Assembly (NCBI GenBank): GCA_039033215.1
Contig: JBCCDA010000014.1
Span: 1-64,000 of the forward strand
DNA length: 64,000 nucleotides
DNA from: Thermohalobaculum sp039033215
Lineage (GTDB): Bacteria; Pseudomonadota; Alphaproteobacteria; Rhodobacterales; Rhodobacteraceae
Direction: 5' to 3'
The position numbers were made by a program, and so were the translations under genes. Of the stretch, positions 52,856-60,832 are shown in pieces. The notes beneath the pieces were generated by a model. The model worked only from the letters and a program-made list of their open reading frames with translations, did not search any database and was not told where the DNA came from. Positions within the stretch are counted from its first letter, which is position 1; every line of letters begins with the position of its first letter.

Positions 52856-53800
52856 TTGGCGCTCAAAGTTGCGATACAGATGGATCCCGTGGAGACAGTC
52901 GACATCCACGCTGACAGCACGTTCCGGCTGGCTCTGGAGGCACAGGCACGCGGGCATACGCTGTTCTACTACCAGGTCGGCGATCTCGTCTGGAACCAGG
53001 GCCAGGTCCAGGCCACCGGCTACACCATCGAGGTGCAGGCGGTCGAAGGCAATCACGTTGCGTTTGGCCCGCGTCAGACGGTCGATCTCGCGGACTGGGA
53101 TGTCGTCCTCCTCCGCCAGGACCCCCCGTTCGACATGAGCTACATCACCAACACCCATCTGCTGGAGATGATCCACCCGCAGACGCTGATCGTGAACGAT
53201 CCTTTCTGGGTGCGGAACTGCCCCGAGAAGATCCTGGTCCTCGAATTCCGCGATCTGATGCCGCCGACGATGGTCGCGCGCTCGCTGGAGGCGATCCGGG
53301 CTTTCCGCGCCGAGCATGACGACATCATCGTCAAGCCGCTCTACGGCAATGGCGGCGCCGGTGTCTTCCGGCTAACGGCGACAGATTCGAACCTAGCCTC
53401 GCTTCACGAGATGTTCAGCCAGATCAACCGCGAACCTCTCATGATCCAGAAGTTCCTGCCGGACGTGACCAAGGGCGACAAGCGCGTGATCCTTGTGGAT
53501 GGCGAGGTGGCCGGTGCGATCAACCGGGTGCCGCAGGCCGGAGAGACACGCTCCAACATGCACGTCGGCGGCCGGCCCGAGAAAGTCGGCCTCACGGACC
53601 GTGACCGGGAAATCTGCGAGCGGCTGAAACCGGTCCTCAAGGAGCGTGGGCTCATCTTCACCGGGATCGACGTGATCGGTGGCAACCTGACGGAGATCAA
53701 TGTGACGTCGCCCACCGGCATCCAGGAGCTCGAGCGCTTCGACGGCGTCAATGTTGCCGCGATGATATGGGACGCGATCGAACGGCGCCGGGCCGCCTGA
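52856..53800 (+). CDS. gshB: Glutathione synthetase
   Basis: The 314-residue ATP-grasp enzyme joins gamma-glutamylcysteine and glycine. It has the N-terminal LKVAIQMDPVETVDIHADSTFRLALEAQARGH, DVVLLRQDPPFDMSYITNTHLLE and the grasp segment IIVKPLYGNGGAGVFR. KGDKRVILVDGEVAGAINRVP and ITEINVTSPTGIQE-like VTSPTGIQELERF complete the pattern. Homologues begin at the LALKVAIQMDP point. A TTG at 52856, with GACGAGG upstream, fits; a GTG at 52829 would add nine residues. Confidence 0.94.
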   Translation: MALKVAIQMDPVETVDIHADSTFRLALEAQARGHTLFYYQVGDLVWNQGQVQATGYTIEVQAVEGNHVAFGPRQTVDLADWDVVLLRQDPPFDMSYITNTHLLEMIHPQTLIVNDPFWVRNCPEKILVLEFRDLMPPTMVARSLEAIRAFRAEHDDIIVKPLYGNGGAGVFRLTATDSNLASLHEMFSQINREPLMIQKFLPDVTKGDKRVILVDGEVAGAINRVPQAGETRSNMHVGGRPEKVGLTDRDREICERLKPVLKERGLIFTGIDVIGGNLTEINVTSPTGIQELERFDGVNVAAMIWDAIERRRAA

Positions 53801-53805
53801 GTGCC

Positions 53806-54750
53806 GTGGATATCCGGCTCGCGCTCGTAAATCTCTACCTTCGCCTTGCGGTCAAACCGGTGTTGCGCCGGTTGGCGGATCCGGGGCGCATGCGGACGAT
53901 GCTGGAGCGCGACGCAGCCCGGCGGTTCGTTGTCCCGGAGGATGCCCATTTCGTTGAGGATCTGATGCGCCGCGACGGGCCGCCGCGCCAGGCCGGCATG
54001 ATCCCGGCAATCTGGGCCAGCGTCGGGCGGCCCGACCGACGCAAGGTTATCCTCTACCTGCACGGCGGCGCATACCTCGCGGGCTCACCTCGGACGCATC
54101 GCCATCTGGCCGCAGCCTTGGCCGGTGAAGCAGGGGTCCGGGCGGTGGTGCCAGACTATCGATTGGCGCCCGAAACACCGTTTCCCGCTGCGATCGACGA
54201 TGCGCTTGCCGCCTACTGCCACTTGCTGACGGCGGGGTATGAAGCAACCGAGATCGCGGTGGCAGGCGATTCTGCAGGGGGCGGGTTGAGCTTCGCACTG
54301 GTGCTTGCGCTGGCAGACCGGGATCTGCCGCTTCCCGCCTGCGTTGTCGGCTTCTCGCCTTGGACGGACATGACCGGAACAGCCGAGAGCCTCCGGCGCA
54401 ACGCCGCACGGGACGTCCTGCTGCCAGCCAACCGGATGGACGACGTTGTCGCCTACTACCTCGGCGTGCAAGACCGAGCCCACCGACTGGCCTCCCCCGC
54501 CCTGGCTTCCTGGCCAGAACCGCCCCCGCCGACCCTGATCATGGCGAGTCGCAGCGAGATCCTGCGGGATGACGCGGTGCACATGGCCGATACGTTGCGC
54601 AAGGCCGGAGGCGACGTGCAGTTGGAACTCTGGCGCGGTCTGCCCCACGCGTGGCCGATCTTCTACGGGCGGATCAGGCAGGCGGACATGGCAATCGAGA
54701 CGGCGGGCGCCTTCATTGGCCGCCATCTTGGCGCGGAGCCAGAAGGCTAA
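53806..54750 (+). CDS. Alpha/beta hydrolase, hormone-sensitive-lipase (family IV) esterase
   Basis: This esterase of the HSL group has HGGAYLAGS (variant of the HGGG oxyanion motif), VVPDYRLAPETPFPAA, the nucleophile elbow GDSAGGG, and Asp and His near SRSEILRDDAVHMADTL and LPHAWPIFY. It hydrolyses small acyl esters in the cytoplasm. The likely start is GTG 53806 (DIRLALVNLYLRL), 5 nt after the gshB stop. An ATG at 53767 inside gshB is the alternative. Confidence 0.83.
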   Translation: MDIRLALVNLYLRLAVKPVLRRLADPGRMRTMLERDAARRFVVPEDAHFVEDLMRRDGPPRQAGMIPAIWASVGRPDRRKVILYLHGGAYLAGSPRTHRHLAAALAGEAGVRAVVPDYRLAPETPFPAAIDDALAAYCHLLTAGYEATEIAVAGDSAGGGLSFALVLALADRDLPLPACVVGFSPWTDMTGTAESLRRNAARDVLLPANRMDDVVAYYLGVQDRAHRLASPALASWPEPPPPTLIMASRSEILRDDAVHMADTLRKAGGDVQLELWRGLPHAWPIFYGRIRQADMAIETAGAFIGRHLGAEPEG

Positions 54751-54774
54751 CCCGGGCCTATAGGGCGGTGTCGG

Positions 54775-55545
54775 TTAGCGTGGCAGACCAAGACTAGCGA
54801 TGGGCACCGTCACCCGGTGCCGGATTGTGCTGGGCATCCCATCTGCTTGCCCTGCCAACGGCTTGGTCAGAACCATGGCGGCGACCGGAGGAGATGTGGC
54901 AAGATCGCGAAGCAACTCAAGTTCTTGAAAGGATTGCGCCATCTGGTCATCCACGCCGGGTAGCGCTGCCCTGAGCATCGCCCAATCGACACCGCAGACA
55001 ATCCCTTGCCGGGCGGTGATCTCGAGCAATCGGCGGGCACCGGACGCCGTCAACACATACGCATCCGCTCCCGGAGCGGCCTTGAGCGACAGCGCGCGTG
55101 CACCCCCGAGCGCGGCGAGCGTCGACACCACCACCGGGAGAGGCGTCGCCGCGGCGTACCCCGCTGCCTGAGCCCAGGCAGACATCCGGGAATTCGCGAA
55201 AACGACATCGGCTCCGGATGCAATCTCGTCGATCTCGCCAAGGCCCACGTGGAAGACCGCATCATCCTCGCAGACAAGCGCCCTCTCGTGTCCTGCATCA
55301 AGCAGCGTCTGCCAGGCGAGCCGATGGCTAAGGAAACAGCCGATTGCCCCCGGTTTGATCTCTGGCTCACCCCAAAAGGCGTCACCGATGAGGTCGGCAT
55401 ACTCCGCGAAGGGGAAGTCCGCGTCGTGACCGTCAAGAGCTGAGATAACCTGAAAGCCGATACGGAAGCGCTCCGCCGACTGCCGGAACCTGTCCAACCG
55501 GTCATCGTCCGCGGCCCGGTTGATAACAAGAACCGGGAGCGTCAT
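54775..55545 (-). CDS. Glycosyltransferase family 25-like protein
   Basis: The 256-residue protein has the GT25 (LPS biosynthesis) pattern: LPVLVINRAADDDRLDRFRQSAERF at the N-terminus, KPGAIGCFLSHRLAWQTLLDAG, and the acidic metal motif ALVCEDDAVF. YVLTASGARRLLEIT and a C-terminal PLAGQADGMPSTIRH follow. It would transfer a sugar, often galactose, to surface polysaccharide. It lies 3 bp after the hisE stop region on the same strand, so it may ride on the his transcript. Confidence 0.82.
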   Translation of the reverse strand: MTLPVLVINRAADDDRLDRFRQSAERFRIGFQVISALDGHDADFPFAEYADLIGDAFWGEPEIKPGAIGCFLSHRLAWQTLLDAGHERALVCEDDAVFHVGLGEIDEIASGADVVFANSRMSAWAQAAGYAAATPLPVVVSTLAALGGARALSLKAAPGADAYVLTASGARRLLEITARQGIVCGVDWAMLRAALPGVDDQMAQSFQELELLRDLATSPPVAAMVLTKPLAGQADGMPSTIRHRVTVPIASLGLPR

Positions 55546-55548
55546 CGC

Positions 55549-55866
55549 TCAGCCCTTTCGGGCGGCCTTCTCCGCGAGACCCGAGATGCCTTCGCGGCGT
55601 TGGAGTTCGTCCAGCACATTGCCCACAGGTATGTTGTGTACAGCAAGTACGACTAACAGGTGGTAAATCACATCCGCCGCTTCTCGGGTTAATGCCTCGG
55701 TGTCGCCGCGAACGGCTTCGATCACGGCCTCAACAGCTTCCTCGCCGAACTTCTCGGCGCATTTGGCAGGGCCCTTGGCAAGCAGCGACGCAGTGTAGGA
55801 GGATTCGGGATCCGCACCCAATCGCGACACAATCACCGTCTCAAGCCGTTGTAAAACCTCGCTCAT
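55549..55866 (-). CDS. hisE: Phosphoribosyl-ATP diphosphatase
   Basis: The 105-residue MazG-like helical enzyme removes pyrophosphate from PR-ATP (second step of histidine synthesis). It has SYTASLLAKGPAKCAEKFGEEAVEAVIEAV with the metal-binding Glu cluster, and EAADVIYHLLVVLAVHNI with further Glu/Asp. It is coupled to hisF by ATGA overlap (55866-55863). The separate HisI cyclohydrolase is not in the window. Confidence 0.95.
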   Translation of the reverse strand: MSEVLQRLETVIVSRLGADPESSYTASLLAKGPAKCAEKFGEEAVEAVIEAVRGDTEALTREAADVIYHLLVVLAVHNIPVGNVLDELQRREGISGLAEKAARKG

Positions 55867-56621
55867 TGGCGGACTGCCACGCCAGCGGCGGCCATGTGGG
55901 ATTTCGCCTCGCCAATCGTATGCTGACCGAAATGGAAGATCGACGCCGCCAGAACAGCCGAAGCATGGCCCTCGGTCACGCCTTCGACCAGATGATCGAG
56001 GTTTCCGACCCCGCCAGAGGCGATCACGGGGATGCGGACGGCGTCGGCGATGGCCCGGGTCAGGGCCAAGTTGAAGCCCACCCTGGTGCCGTCGCGATCC
56101 ATCGAGGTGAGCAGGATCTCGCCTGCCCCTTTTGACTCCATCAGACGCGCAAACTCGACCGCATCGATACCGGTTTCCTTACGGCCACCATGCGTGAAAA
56201 TCTCGTATTTTCCGTGACTTACCTGCTTTGCGTCGATGGCGACGACGATGCACTGGGCGCCGAACTTCTGCGATGCCTCGGCGACGAAATCGGGATTGTT
56301 CACCGCGGCCGTATTGATCGAGACCTTGTCCGCCCCGGCCAGCAAGAGCGCGCGGATATCCTCGACCGTCCGGACACCTCCGCCGATGGTCAGCGGCATG
56401 AAACAGGCCTCCGCCGTGCGGGTGGCAACATCCAGAATTGTCGAGCGATTCTCGTGGCTTGCGGTGATGTCGAGGAAGCAGAGCTCATCCGCCCCGGCCG
56501 CATCATAGACCTTCGCCTGCTCGACCGGATCGCCCGCATCGACAAGATCCACGAAGTTCACGCCCTTGACCACACGGCCATCGGCGACATCCAGACAGGG
56601 GATCACTCGGGTCTTCAGCAT
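55863..56621 (-). CDS. hisF: Imidazole glycerol phosphate synthase, cyclase subunit
   Basis: The 252-residue (beta-alpha)8 barrel has RVIPCLDVADGRVVKGVNFVDL (catalytic Asp11), AQCIVVAIDAKQV and LLTSMDRDGTRVGF (second catalytic Asp), and phosphate-binding GGGVRT and VIASGGVG. With HisH it makes IGP and AICAR from PRFAR and glutamine-derived ammonia. An 11-bp tandem repeat array lies 37-80 bp upstream of its start. Confidence 0.96.
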   Translation of the reverse strand: MLKTRVIPCLDVADGRVVKGVNFVDLVDAGDPVEQAKVYDAAGADELCFLDITASHENRSTILDVATRTAEACFMPLTIGGGVRTVEDIRALLLAGADKVSINTAAVNNPDFVAEASQKFGAQCIVVAIDAKQVSHGKYEIFTHGGRKETGIDAVEFARLMESKGAGEILLTSMDRDGTRVGFNLALTRAIADAVRIPVIASGGVGNLDHLVEGVTEGHASAVLAASIFHFGQHTIGEAKSHMAAAGVAVRQ

Positions 56622-56657
56622 GCTGCCTGTTAACCCGCTTGGCGCTGTCTTCCAAGC

Positions 56658-56712
56658 CGTATGCCAAACGTATGCTTTGTGTATGACAAACGTATGCCAA
56701 ACGTGCGCCGGG
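56658..56712. repeat. 11-bp tandem repeats upstream of hisF (possible operator array)
   Basis: Four consecutive 11-bp units read CGTATGCCAAA (56658-56668), CGTATGCTTTG (56669-56679), TGTATGACAAA (56680-56690) and CGTATGCCAAA (56691-56701). A partial fifth, CGTGCGCC, follows. The period is about one helical turn, so a protein could bind repeatedly on one face. The array sits where a hisF promoter would be, or between hisF and the upstream DUF2867 gene. Confidence 0.7.
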
Positions 56713-56747
56713 CACGTCGACCCGCAGAGGTTAACAAGTTCAATGCA

Positions 56748-57215
56748 TCAAACCGAGCTCGCCGAACGCGCCACACGTGACAGCGCATTGCGCGCGATCA
56801 GCACGTGGAACGGCATGATGAGGCCAAGGTAGATCCTGCCGCCAAGGTTATGCCGCCGGACCCATGTGGCGAGCGATACGGTGCCACCCTCCGAGATCAC
56901 CGCAACCCGAAAATCGAGATGTCGGTCGTTGAAGCCGGCGATCACTTCGCGCTCGGTCTCGACCTCGACGGGAAACTCGCCCAGCTTCTTCGGCGCCGCC
57001 GGTCCCTTTGCGCGAATCCCGAACGGAGCAACCAGGAGACCGCGCAAGGCAACCAGAAACTCGGCCCACTGTGGAAACTGCACGATGATCTCGGCGGCCT
57101 CACGAGCCGACATGTTCACGTCGACGGCGTAGCAGTCGAGAAAGTCCGTCGCCGCGCGCCGACTGTGCAATGCGCTGCAAGCTGGCAATGAACACGCCCG
57201 AACACGATCAACCAT
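56748..57215 (-). CDS. DUF2867 domain protein
   Basis: The 155-residue protein starts at the ATG at 57215, with GGAG just upstream; the frame to 57290 is read-through. It has the DUF2867 pattern: ATDFLDCYAVDVNMSAREAAEII at the start, a middle FNDRHLDFRVAVISEGGTVSLATWVRRHN, and a hydrophobic C-terminal RIYLGLIMPFHVLIARNAL helix. Relatives are related to polyketide-cyclase/START-like folds. The function is unknown. It is located between hisA and hisF, as a probable intruder in the his region. Confidence 0.72.
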   Translation of the reverse strand: MVDRVRACSLPACSALHSRRAATDFLDCYAVDVNMSAREAAEIIVQFPQWAEFLVALRGLLVAPFGIRAKGPAAPKKLGEFPVEVETEREVIAGFNDRHLDFRVAVISEGGTVSLATWVRRHNLGGRIYLGLIMPFHVLIARNALSRVARSASSV

Positions 57216-57330
57216 CTCCGCGCTCCTAATTGGTGCCGCTCCGAACATGGGGCACCAGGGTCGCACACGCGATGCGGTCAAGACGCGCATCGTCTCTGCA
57301 ACCTTGGTCCGTCCACCGTAGATCGCGTGT

Positions 57331-57354
57331 CCCGAGATGACGCCGTTCAGGAGC
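57331..57354 (-). repeat. Duplicate of the 3' part of hisA
   Basis: This 24-nt segment matches 57442-57465 inside hisA at 23 of 24 positions. Read on the minus strand it encodes LLNGVISG, and flanking similarity extends to HAIYGG (hisA has RAIYDG). It lies 27 bp past the hisA stop, between hisA and the DUF2867 gene. It looks like a leftover hisA 3' end from a duplication or an insertion event. Confidence 0.6.
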
Positions 57355-57380
57355 TAAACCGGGCAGCTACGATCGGCACA

Positions 57381-58103
57381 TCACGCGGACAGCGCCCGCA
57401 GCGCCTGGACCAGATCGACGCTGCCGTCATAGATGGCACGGCCCGAGATCACGCCGTTCAGGAGCCGCCCGTAGTTCTTCAACTTGCGAAGGTCCTGGAT
57501 GGACGACACGCCGCCCGAGGCGATGACGGGGATGCGCACAGCGCGGGCAAGCGCCACGGTGGCGTCGATGTTCGGGCCCTCCATCGCGCCGTCGCGGTCG
57601 ATGTCGGTGTAGATGATCGCGGCGACGCCCGCGTCCTCGAACCGCTTCGCAAGCTCGGGAGCGGCGAGGTCAGTGGTCTCGGCCCAGCCCTCGACCGCCA
57701 CGCGCCCCGCACGTGCGTCAATGCCGACGGCGATCTTTTTGGGGAACTTGCGGGCGGCCTCCTTCACCAGATCCGGGTCGCGCACGGCAGCCGTGCCCAG
57801 GATCACCCGCGCAATGCCCTTGGCCAGCCACATCTCTATCGTGGCCATGTCGCGGATACCCCCACCCAGCTGCATGGGAATGGAGGTCGACGCCAGGATA
57901 GCCTTCACCGCGGCCTCGTTCACGGGCGCCCCCTCGAAGGCACCGTTGAGGTCCACGATGTGGAGCCACTTGCAGCCCGACTGCTGGAACTTCTTTGCCT
58001 GCGCTGCAGGGTCATCGTTGAACACGGTCGCCTCGGCCATCTCACCGCGGACGAGGCGAACGCACTGACCGTCTTTCAGGTCTATCGCGGGATAGAGGAT
58101 CAT
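57381..58103 (-). CDS. hisA: ProFAR isomerase (1-(5-phosphoribosyl)-5-[(phosphoribosylamino)methylideneamino]imidazole-4-carboxamide isomerase)
   Basis: The 240-residue half-barrel-duplicated (beta-alpha)8 enzyme has MILYPAIDLKDGQCVRLVRG (catalytic Asp8), WLHIVDLNGAFEG and MQLGGGIRD (phosphate). IIYTDIDRDGAMEGPN (second Asp) and VIASGGVSS follow. It isomerises ProFAR to PRFAR. The ATG at 58103 is the family start; the extension to 58139 is not conserved. Confidence 0.96.
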   Translation of the reverse strand: MILYPAIDLKDGQCVRLVRGEMAEATVFNDDPAAQAKKFQQSGCKWLHIVDLNGAFEGAPVNEAAVKAILASTSIPMQLGGGIRDMATIEMWLAKGIARVILGTAAVRDPDLVKEAARKFPKKIAVGIDARAGRVAVEGWAETTDLAAPELAKRFEDAGVAAIIYTDIDRDGAMEGPNIDATVALARAVRIPVIASGGVSSIQDLRKLKNYGRLLNGVISGRAIYDGSVDLVQALRALSA

Positions 58104-58216
58104 GGCGCTTCGTCTGGCCCGACCTCCGGCTGATTGCAAGCGGGCTATTTGCGAAATCGTGATGTGTCAGATTTTTCGAACGCTGGTACTGTCTTCGAAA
58201 CTGGACGGAGAGAGAA

Positions 58217-58666
58217 ATGCGACGACTTCTGGCAGCGGCTCTGATCGCGATGGCTGGCCCCGCGCTTTCGGCGGAGGGCGAGCGGGTGCAAGTGACCGGT
58301 GAGATCATCGACACCTGGTGCTATTTTTCGGGCGTGATGGGCGCGCCCGCGTCGGTCGTGGGGACGGCGCATCACACCTGTGCCATCTGGTGCGCGGCCG
58401 GCGGGATCCCGGTGGGCGTGCTGGCCGAAGACGGTACCGTCTACATGGTGCTCAAGTGGGAGGGGAACCCCGATGTCGCGGGCAATACGCTGCTGTCGGT
58501 TCAGTCACACGAGGTCGTCGCAGACGGCGTCCTGCATGTGCGCGACGGCATCAACTATCTGATCGTCGAGAAGGTCGTGGCCGACAACGGGATCGTCAAC
58601 GAGACTCACAACGATTTTGGCGTGGTGCCGGGTTTTGCGATCCCCAAGAGCGTGACGGGAGGCTGA
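58217..58666 (+). CDS. Secreted Cys/His-rich protein, probable periplasmic metal or redox factor
   Basis: The 149-residue precursor has a signal peptide (LLAAALIAMAGPALSAE, cleavage near residue 19). The mature part opens VTGEIIDTWCYFSG and contains HHTCAIWCAAGGIPVGVL. Cys35, His52/53, Cys55 and Cys59 are well suited to bind a metal or form a redox pair. OB-fold-like strands follow (GTVYMVLKWEG, VRDGINYLIVEKV). Similar D-x-x-C-Y...H-x-x-C-A-x-x-C...G-x-P-x-G-L proteins occur widely without assigned function. It ends 1 nt before the next gene and is in one operon with a SCO protein. Confidence 0.7.
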   Translation: MRRLLAAALIAMAGPALSAEGERVQVTGEIIDTWCYFSGVMGAPASVVGTAHHTCAIWCAAGGIPVGVLAEDGTVYMVLKWEGNPDVAGNTLLSVQSHEVVADGVLHVRDGINYLIVEKVVADNGIVNETHNDFGVVPGFAIPKSVTGG

Positions 58667-58667
58667 G

Positions 58668-59243
58668 ATGCGGGTGATACTGGTATTGCTGGGCCTTCTG
58701 ATGGCGGTCCCCGCCGCGGCGGAGGGCGAGTTCGCCGAAGGCTCCGAGGTAACGGGCTGGGACGGCCTGCAGGGACGTGAGCCGGCCAAGTTCGAAGCCC
58801 GCGTGGTCGATGTGCTGTGTGAACTGACAGGCGACTGCCCCGAGGACTGCGGCGCTGGCGCACGCCAGATGGGTCTGGTGCGCGAAGCCGACGGGGTTCT
58901 GGTGCTGGCGGCCAAGAACCTCCAGACCTCGTTCAACGGGGCAACGAAGGATCTGTCTCCCTACTGCGGACAGGTTGTCACCGTGGACGGGCTGTTGGTG
59001 GGTGATCCGACTGTGGCCCCGACGAAGTTCTACCAGGTGCATACGATCCAGCGACAAGGTGTGAAGCTGAAGGCCAGGGCGGTGCGGTGGACACGTCTGT
59101 GGGATCGCGCGAACCCTGACTTGCAGGACCTCAAGGGACCGTGGTTCCGGCATGACCCTGACGTGAAAGCGGCGATCGAGGCGAACGGTTGGCTGGGCCT
59201 GGGGGAGGAAGCCGACAAGGTGTTCATCGAGGAGAACTACTGA
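58668..59243 (+). CDS. Secreted Cys-rich protein, companion of the preceding gene
   Basis: The 191-residue precursor has a signal peptide (VILVLLGLLMAVPAAAEG, cleavage near residue 19). The core resembles a distant version of its upstream neighbour: a strand FEARVVDVLCELTGDCPEDCGAG with Cys51, Cys57 and Cys61, then MGLV and GVLVLAAKN, then YCGQVVTVDGLLVGDP with Cys100. Here the His of the neighbour's motif is missing. The C-terminal third is Trp/Asp-rich. The stop overlaps the SCO gene start (TGATG). Function unknown; metal handling is inferred from context. Confidence 0.68.
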   Translation: MRVILVLLGLLMAVPAAAEGEFAEGSEVTGWDGLQGREPAKFEARVVDVLCELTGDCPEDCGAGARQMGLVREADGVLVLAAKNLQTSFNGATKDLSPYCGQVVTVDGLLVGDPTVAPTKFYQVHTIQRQGVKLKARAVRWTRLWDRANPDLQDLKGPWFRHDPDVKAAIEANGWLGLGEEADKVFIEENY

Positions 59244-59794
59244 TGCGTCTGTTCGCGGCGTTGGTGGTCCTTGGGCTGGCGGCAGGGGCGCAAGCCGAGA
59301 CGCCACTGCCCTTCCCGGTGGAGATCACGGCCGAGTTCGCGCTGGTCGACCAGGATGGCGAGACCGTGAGCACCGAAGGCCGTGACCGCCCGATGGCTGT
59401 CTTTTTTGGCTATGCGAACTGCGAGGCGATTTGTTCGGTTGCCATGCCGTCGTTGGGGGCGGCGCTGGATGTGCTCGGTGACGATGCGGAACGGCTGGAT
59501 GCGTTTCTCATCACGGTCGACCCCGAACGGGATACTCCCGAAGTGATGGCCTCGAAGCTGCCCCAGTGGCATCCCAAGCTGCGGGGACTTACAGGCTCCG
59601 AGGACGCGCTGGCAGCTGCGCGCACGTCGTTCCAGATCGAGCGCAAACTGGTCTTCACGGACCCCGAGGGTAACCCCGTATACGCCCATGGCAGCTTCAT
59701 CTATCTGATCGGCCGGGACGGGAAGGTGGCGACGCTGCTGCCCCCGATCCTGAGCCCGGAGCGCATGGCGGAGCTGATCCGGCAATACCTGTGA
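59243..59794 (+). CDS. SCO1/SenC family copper chaperone-like thioredoxin protein
   Basis: The 183-residue precursor has a signal peptide (LFAALVVLGLAAGAQAE). The thioredoxin fold has the SCO copper/redox motif YANCEAICSVAMP (Cys60, Cys64; a CxxxC), the LITVDPERDTPEVM loop and the third ligand His149 in VYAHGSFIYLIG. SCO proteins deliver copper to, or reduce, the CuA site of cytochrome oxidase. This one is the last gene of a three-gene operon with two Cys-rich secreted proteins, so it may serve those instead. Confidence 0.9.
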   Translation: MRLFAALVVLGLAAGAQAETPLPFPVEITAEFALVDQDGETVSTEGRDRPMAVFFGYANCEAICSVAMPSLGAALDVLGDDAERLDAFLITVDPERDTPEVMASKLPQWHPKLRGLTGSEDALAAARTSFQIERKLVFTDPEGNPVYAHGSFIYLIGRDGKVATLLPPILSPERMAELIRQYL

Positions 59795-59876
59795 TGGCCG
59801 GGGTGTCGCCACGTTCGCGTTGACCGGGCCGTCCGAGGGTGGCTTCATCCCTGGATAACAATCGGAGGTAACGCGG

Positions 59877-60266
59877 ATGCGCATCATCCCCATCGCCGTG
59901 GCGCTGGTCGTGTTGGCCGGCCAAGCCCAGGCCAACGACGTCTTCGGCACCTGGCAGAGCGAGACGAACGCCGAGGGCAAGTATCTCCACATCGAAGTCC
60001 ATGCCTGCGAGGCGAACGCCGCCCAGGTCTGCGGCACAATCGTAGGCGCTTTCGGCGGTGCCGACGCTGGTAACATCGGCAAGCCGATCATCTGGGACAT
60101 GCAAGCGGACGGGACCAGCGCTTGGGACGACGGCAAGATCTGGAAGGCCGATGACGACGAGGTCTATGACAGCGAGATGGCGCTGACGGGCGGCAATCTT
60201 GAAGTCTCGGGCTGCATCCTGTTCGGGCAGATCTGCCGCTCTCAGACGTGGACCCGCGTCGAATAG
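59877..60266 (+). CDS. DUF2147 domain secreted protein
   Basis: The 129-residue precursor has a signal peptide (IIPIAVALVVLAGQAQA). The mature part starts NDVFGTWQSETNAEGKYLHIEVHAC and has GKPIIWDMQ, WDDGKIWKADDDEVYDSEMALTGGNLEVSGCILFGQICRSQTWTRV. This lipocalin-like DUF2147 pattern ends with the family's C-x-x-x-G-x-x-C...W-R motif. It is periplasmic, function unknown. GGAGGTAACGCGG precedes the ATG. Confidence 0.9.
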   Translation: MRIIPIAVALVVLAGQAQANDVFGTWQSETNAEGKYLHIEVHACEANAAQVCGTIVGAFGGADAGNIGKPIIWDMQADGTSAWDDGKIWKADDDEVYDSEMALTGGNLEVSGCILFGQICRSQTWTRVE

Positions 60267-60292
60267 GTTGTGCAATGCACCCTTGTGTGGCG

Positions 60293-60748
60293 TCAGTCCA
60301 GCACCAGAATGTCCGGCCACTTGGAGTTGGCATTGACGATGAAGACCTCGTGCTTGCCCAACCACTCCTTGTGCACGGTCATGTTGAGGTTGAGGTACAG
60401 CTTGTCCTCAAAGATGCGGAAGATCGTTGGATTGATTCCGACGACCCGGTCCTTCGCGATGCCCCAGGCGCAGTAGCCGCCGTATTGGGGCGCCCAGCGC
60501 TCGGGGTCCGCCATGAACTTGTCGCGGTTCTCGGCCGATGAGAACCACCAGGTCGCACCCTTCCATTGATACGCGAACTCCTCGGTACCCTGTACGGGCC
60601 GACGCTCGAGGTGATAGGCAACGGCGTCATAGCCCTTGAGGGCGCGGCCGTGCATGTCAGACCAGATTTCGGGATCACGCACCTCCTTGGCGGAGGCGGG
60701 AGCGGTGAACATCAGGGCGGCGAGCAGGATCAGAACAGAACGTACCAT
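60293..60748 (-). CDS. Secreted YHS domain protein
   Basis: The 151-residue precursor has a signal peptide (VLILLAALMFTAPASAKE). The YHS core contains ALKGYDAVAYHLERRPVQGTEEFAYQWKGATWWFSSAENRDKFMADPERWAPQYGGYCAWGIA, with a single Cys in GGYCAW. YHS domains are thought to bind metals or act as chaperones. This exported form is frequent next to hisH in Rhodobacterales. It is convergent with the DUF2147 gene. Confidence 0.88.
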   Translation of the reverse strand: MVRSVLILLAALMFTAPASAKEVRDPEIWSDMHGRALKGYDAVAYHLERRPVQGTEEFAYQWKGATWWFSSAENRDKFMADPERWAPQYGGYCAWGIAKDRVVGINPTIFRIFEDKLYLNLNMTVHKEWLGKHEVFIVNANSKWPDILVLD

Positions 60749-60832
60749 CGGTCACTCCTCCGATTTGTTTGGCTGACAGTACCGGATTATCACGTAATGT
60801 GAACGGACTTGCCGGTCGCATCAGTCGCGATT

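Noticed and set aside
57327..58133. 268-codon plus-strand frame opposite hisA
   Set aside because: Antisense shadow; hisA on the minus strand is unambiguous.
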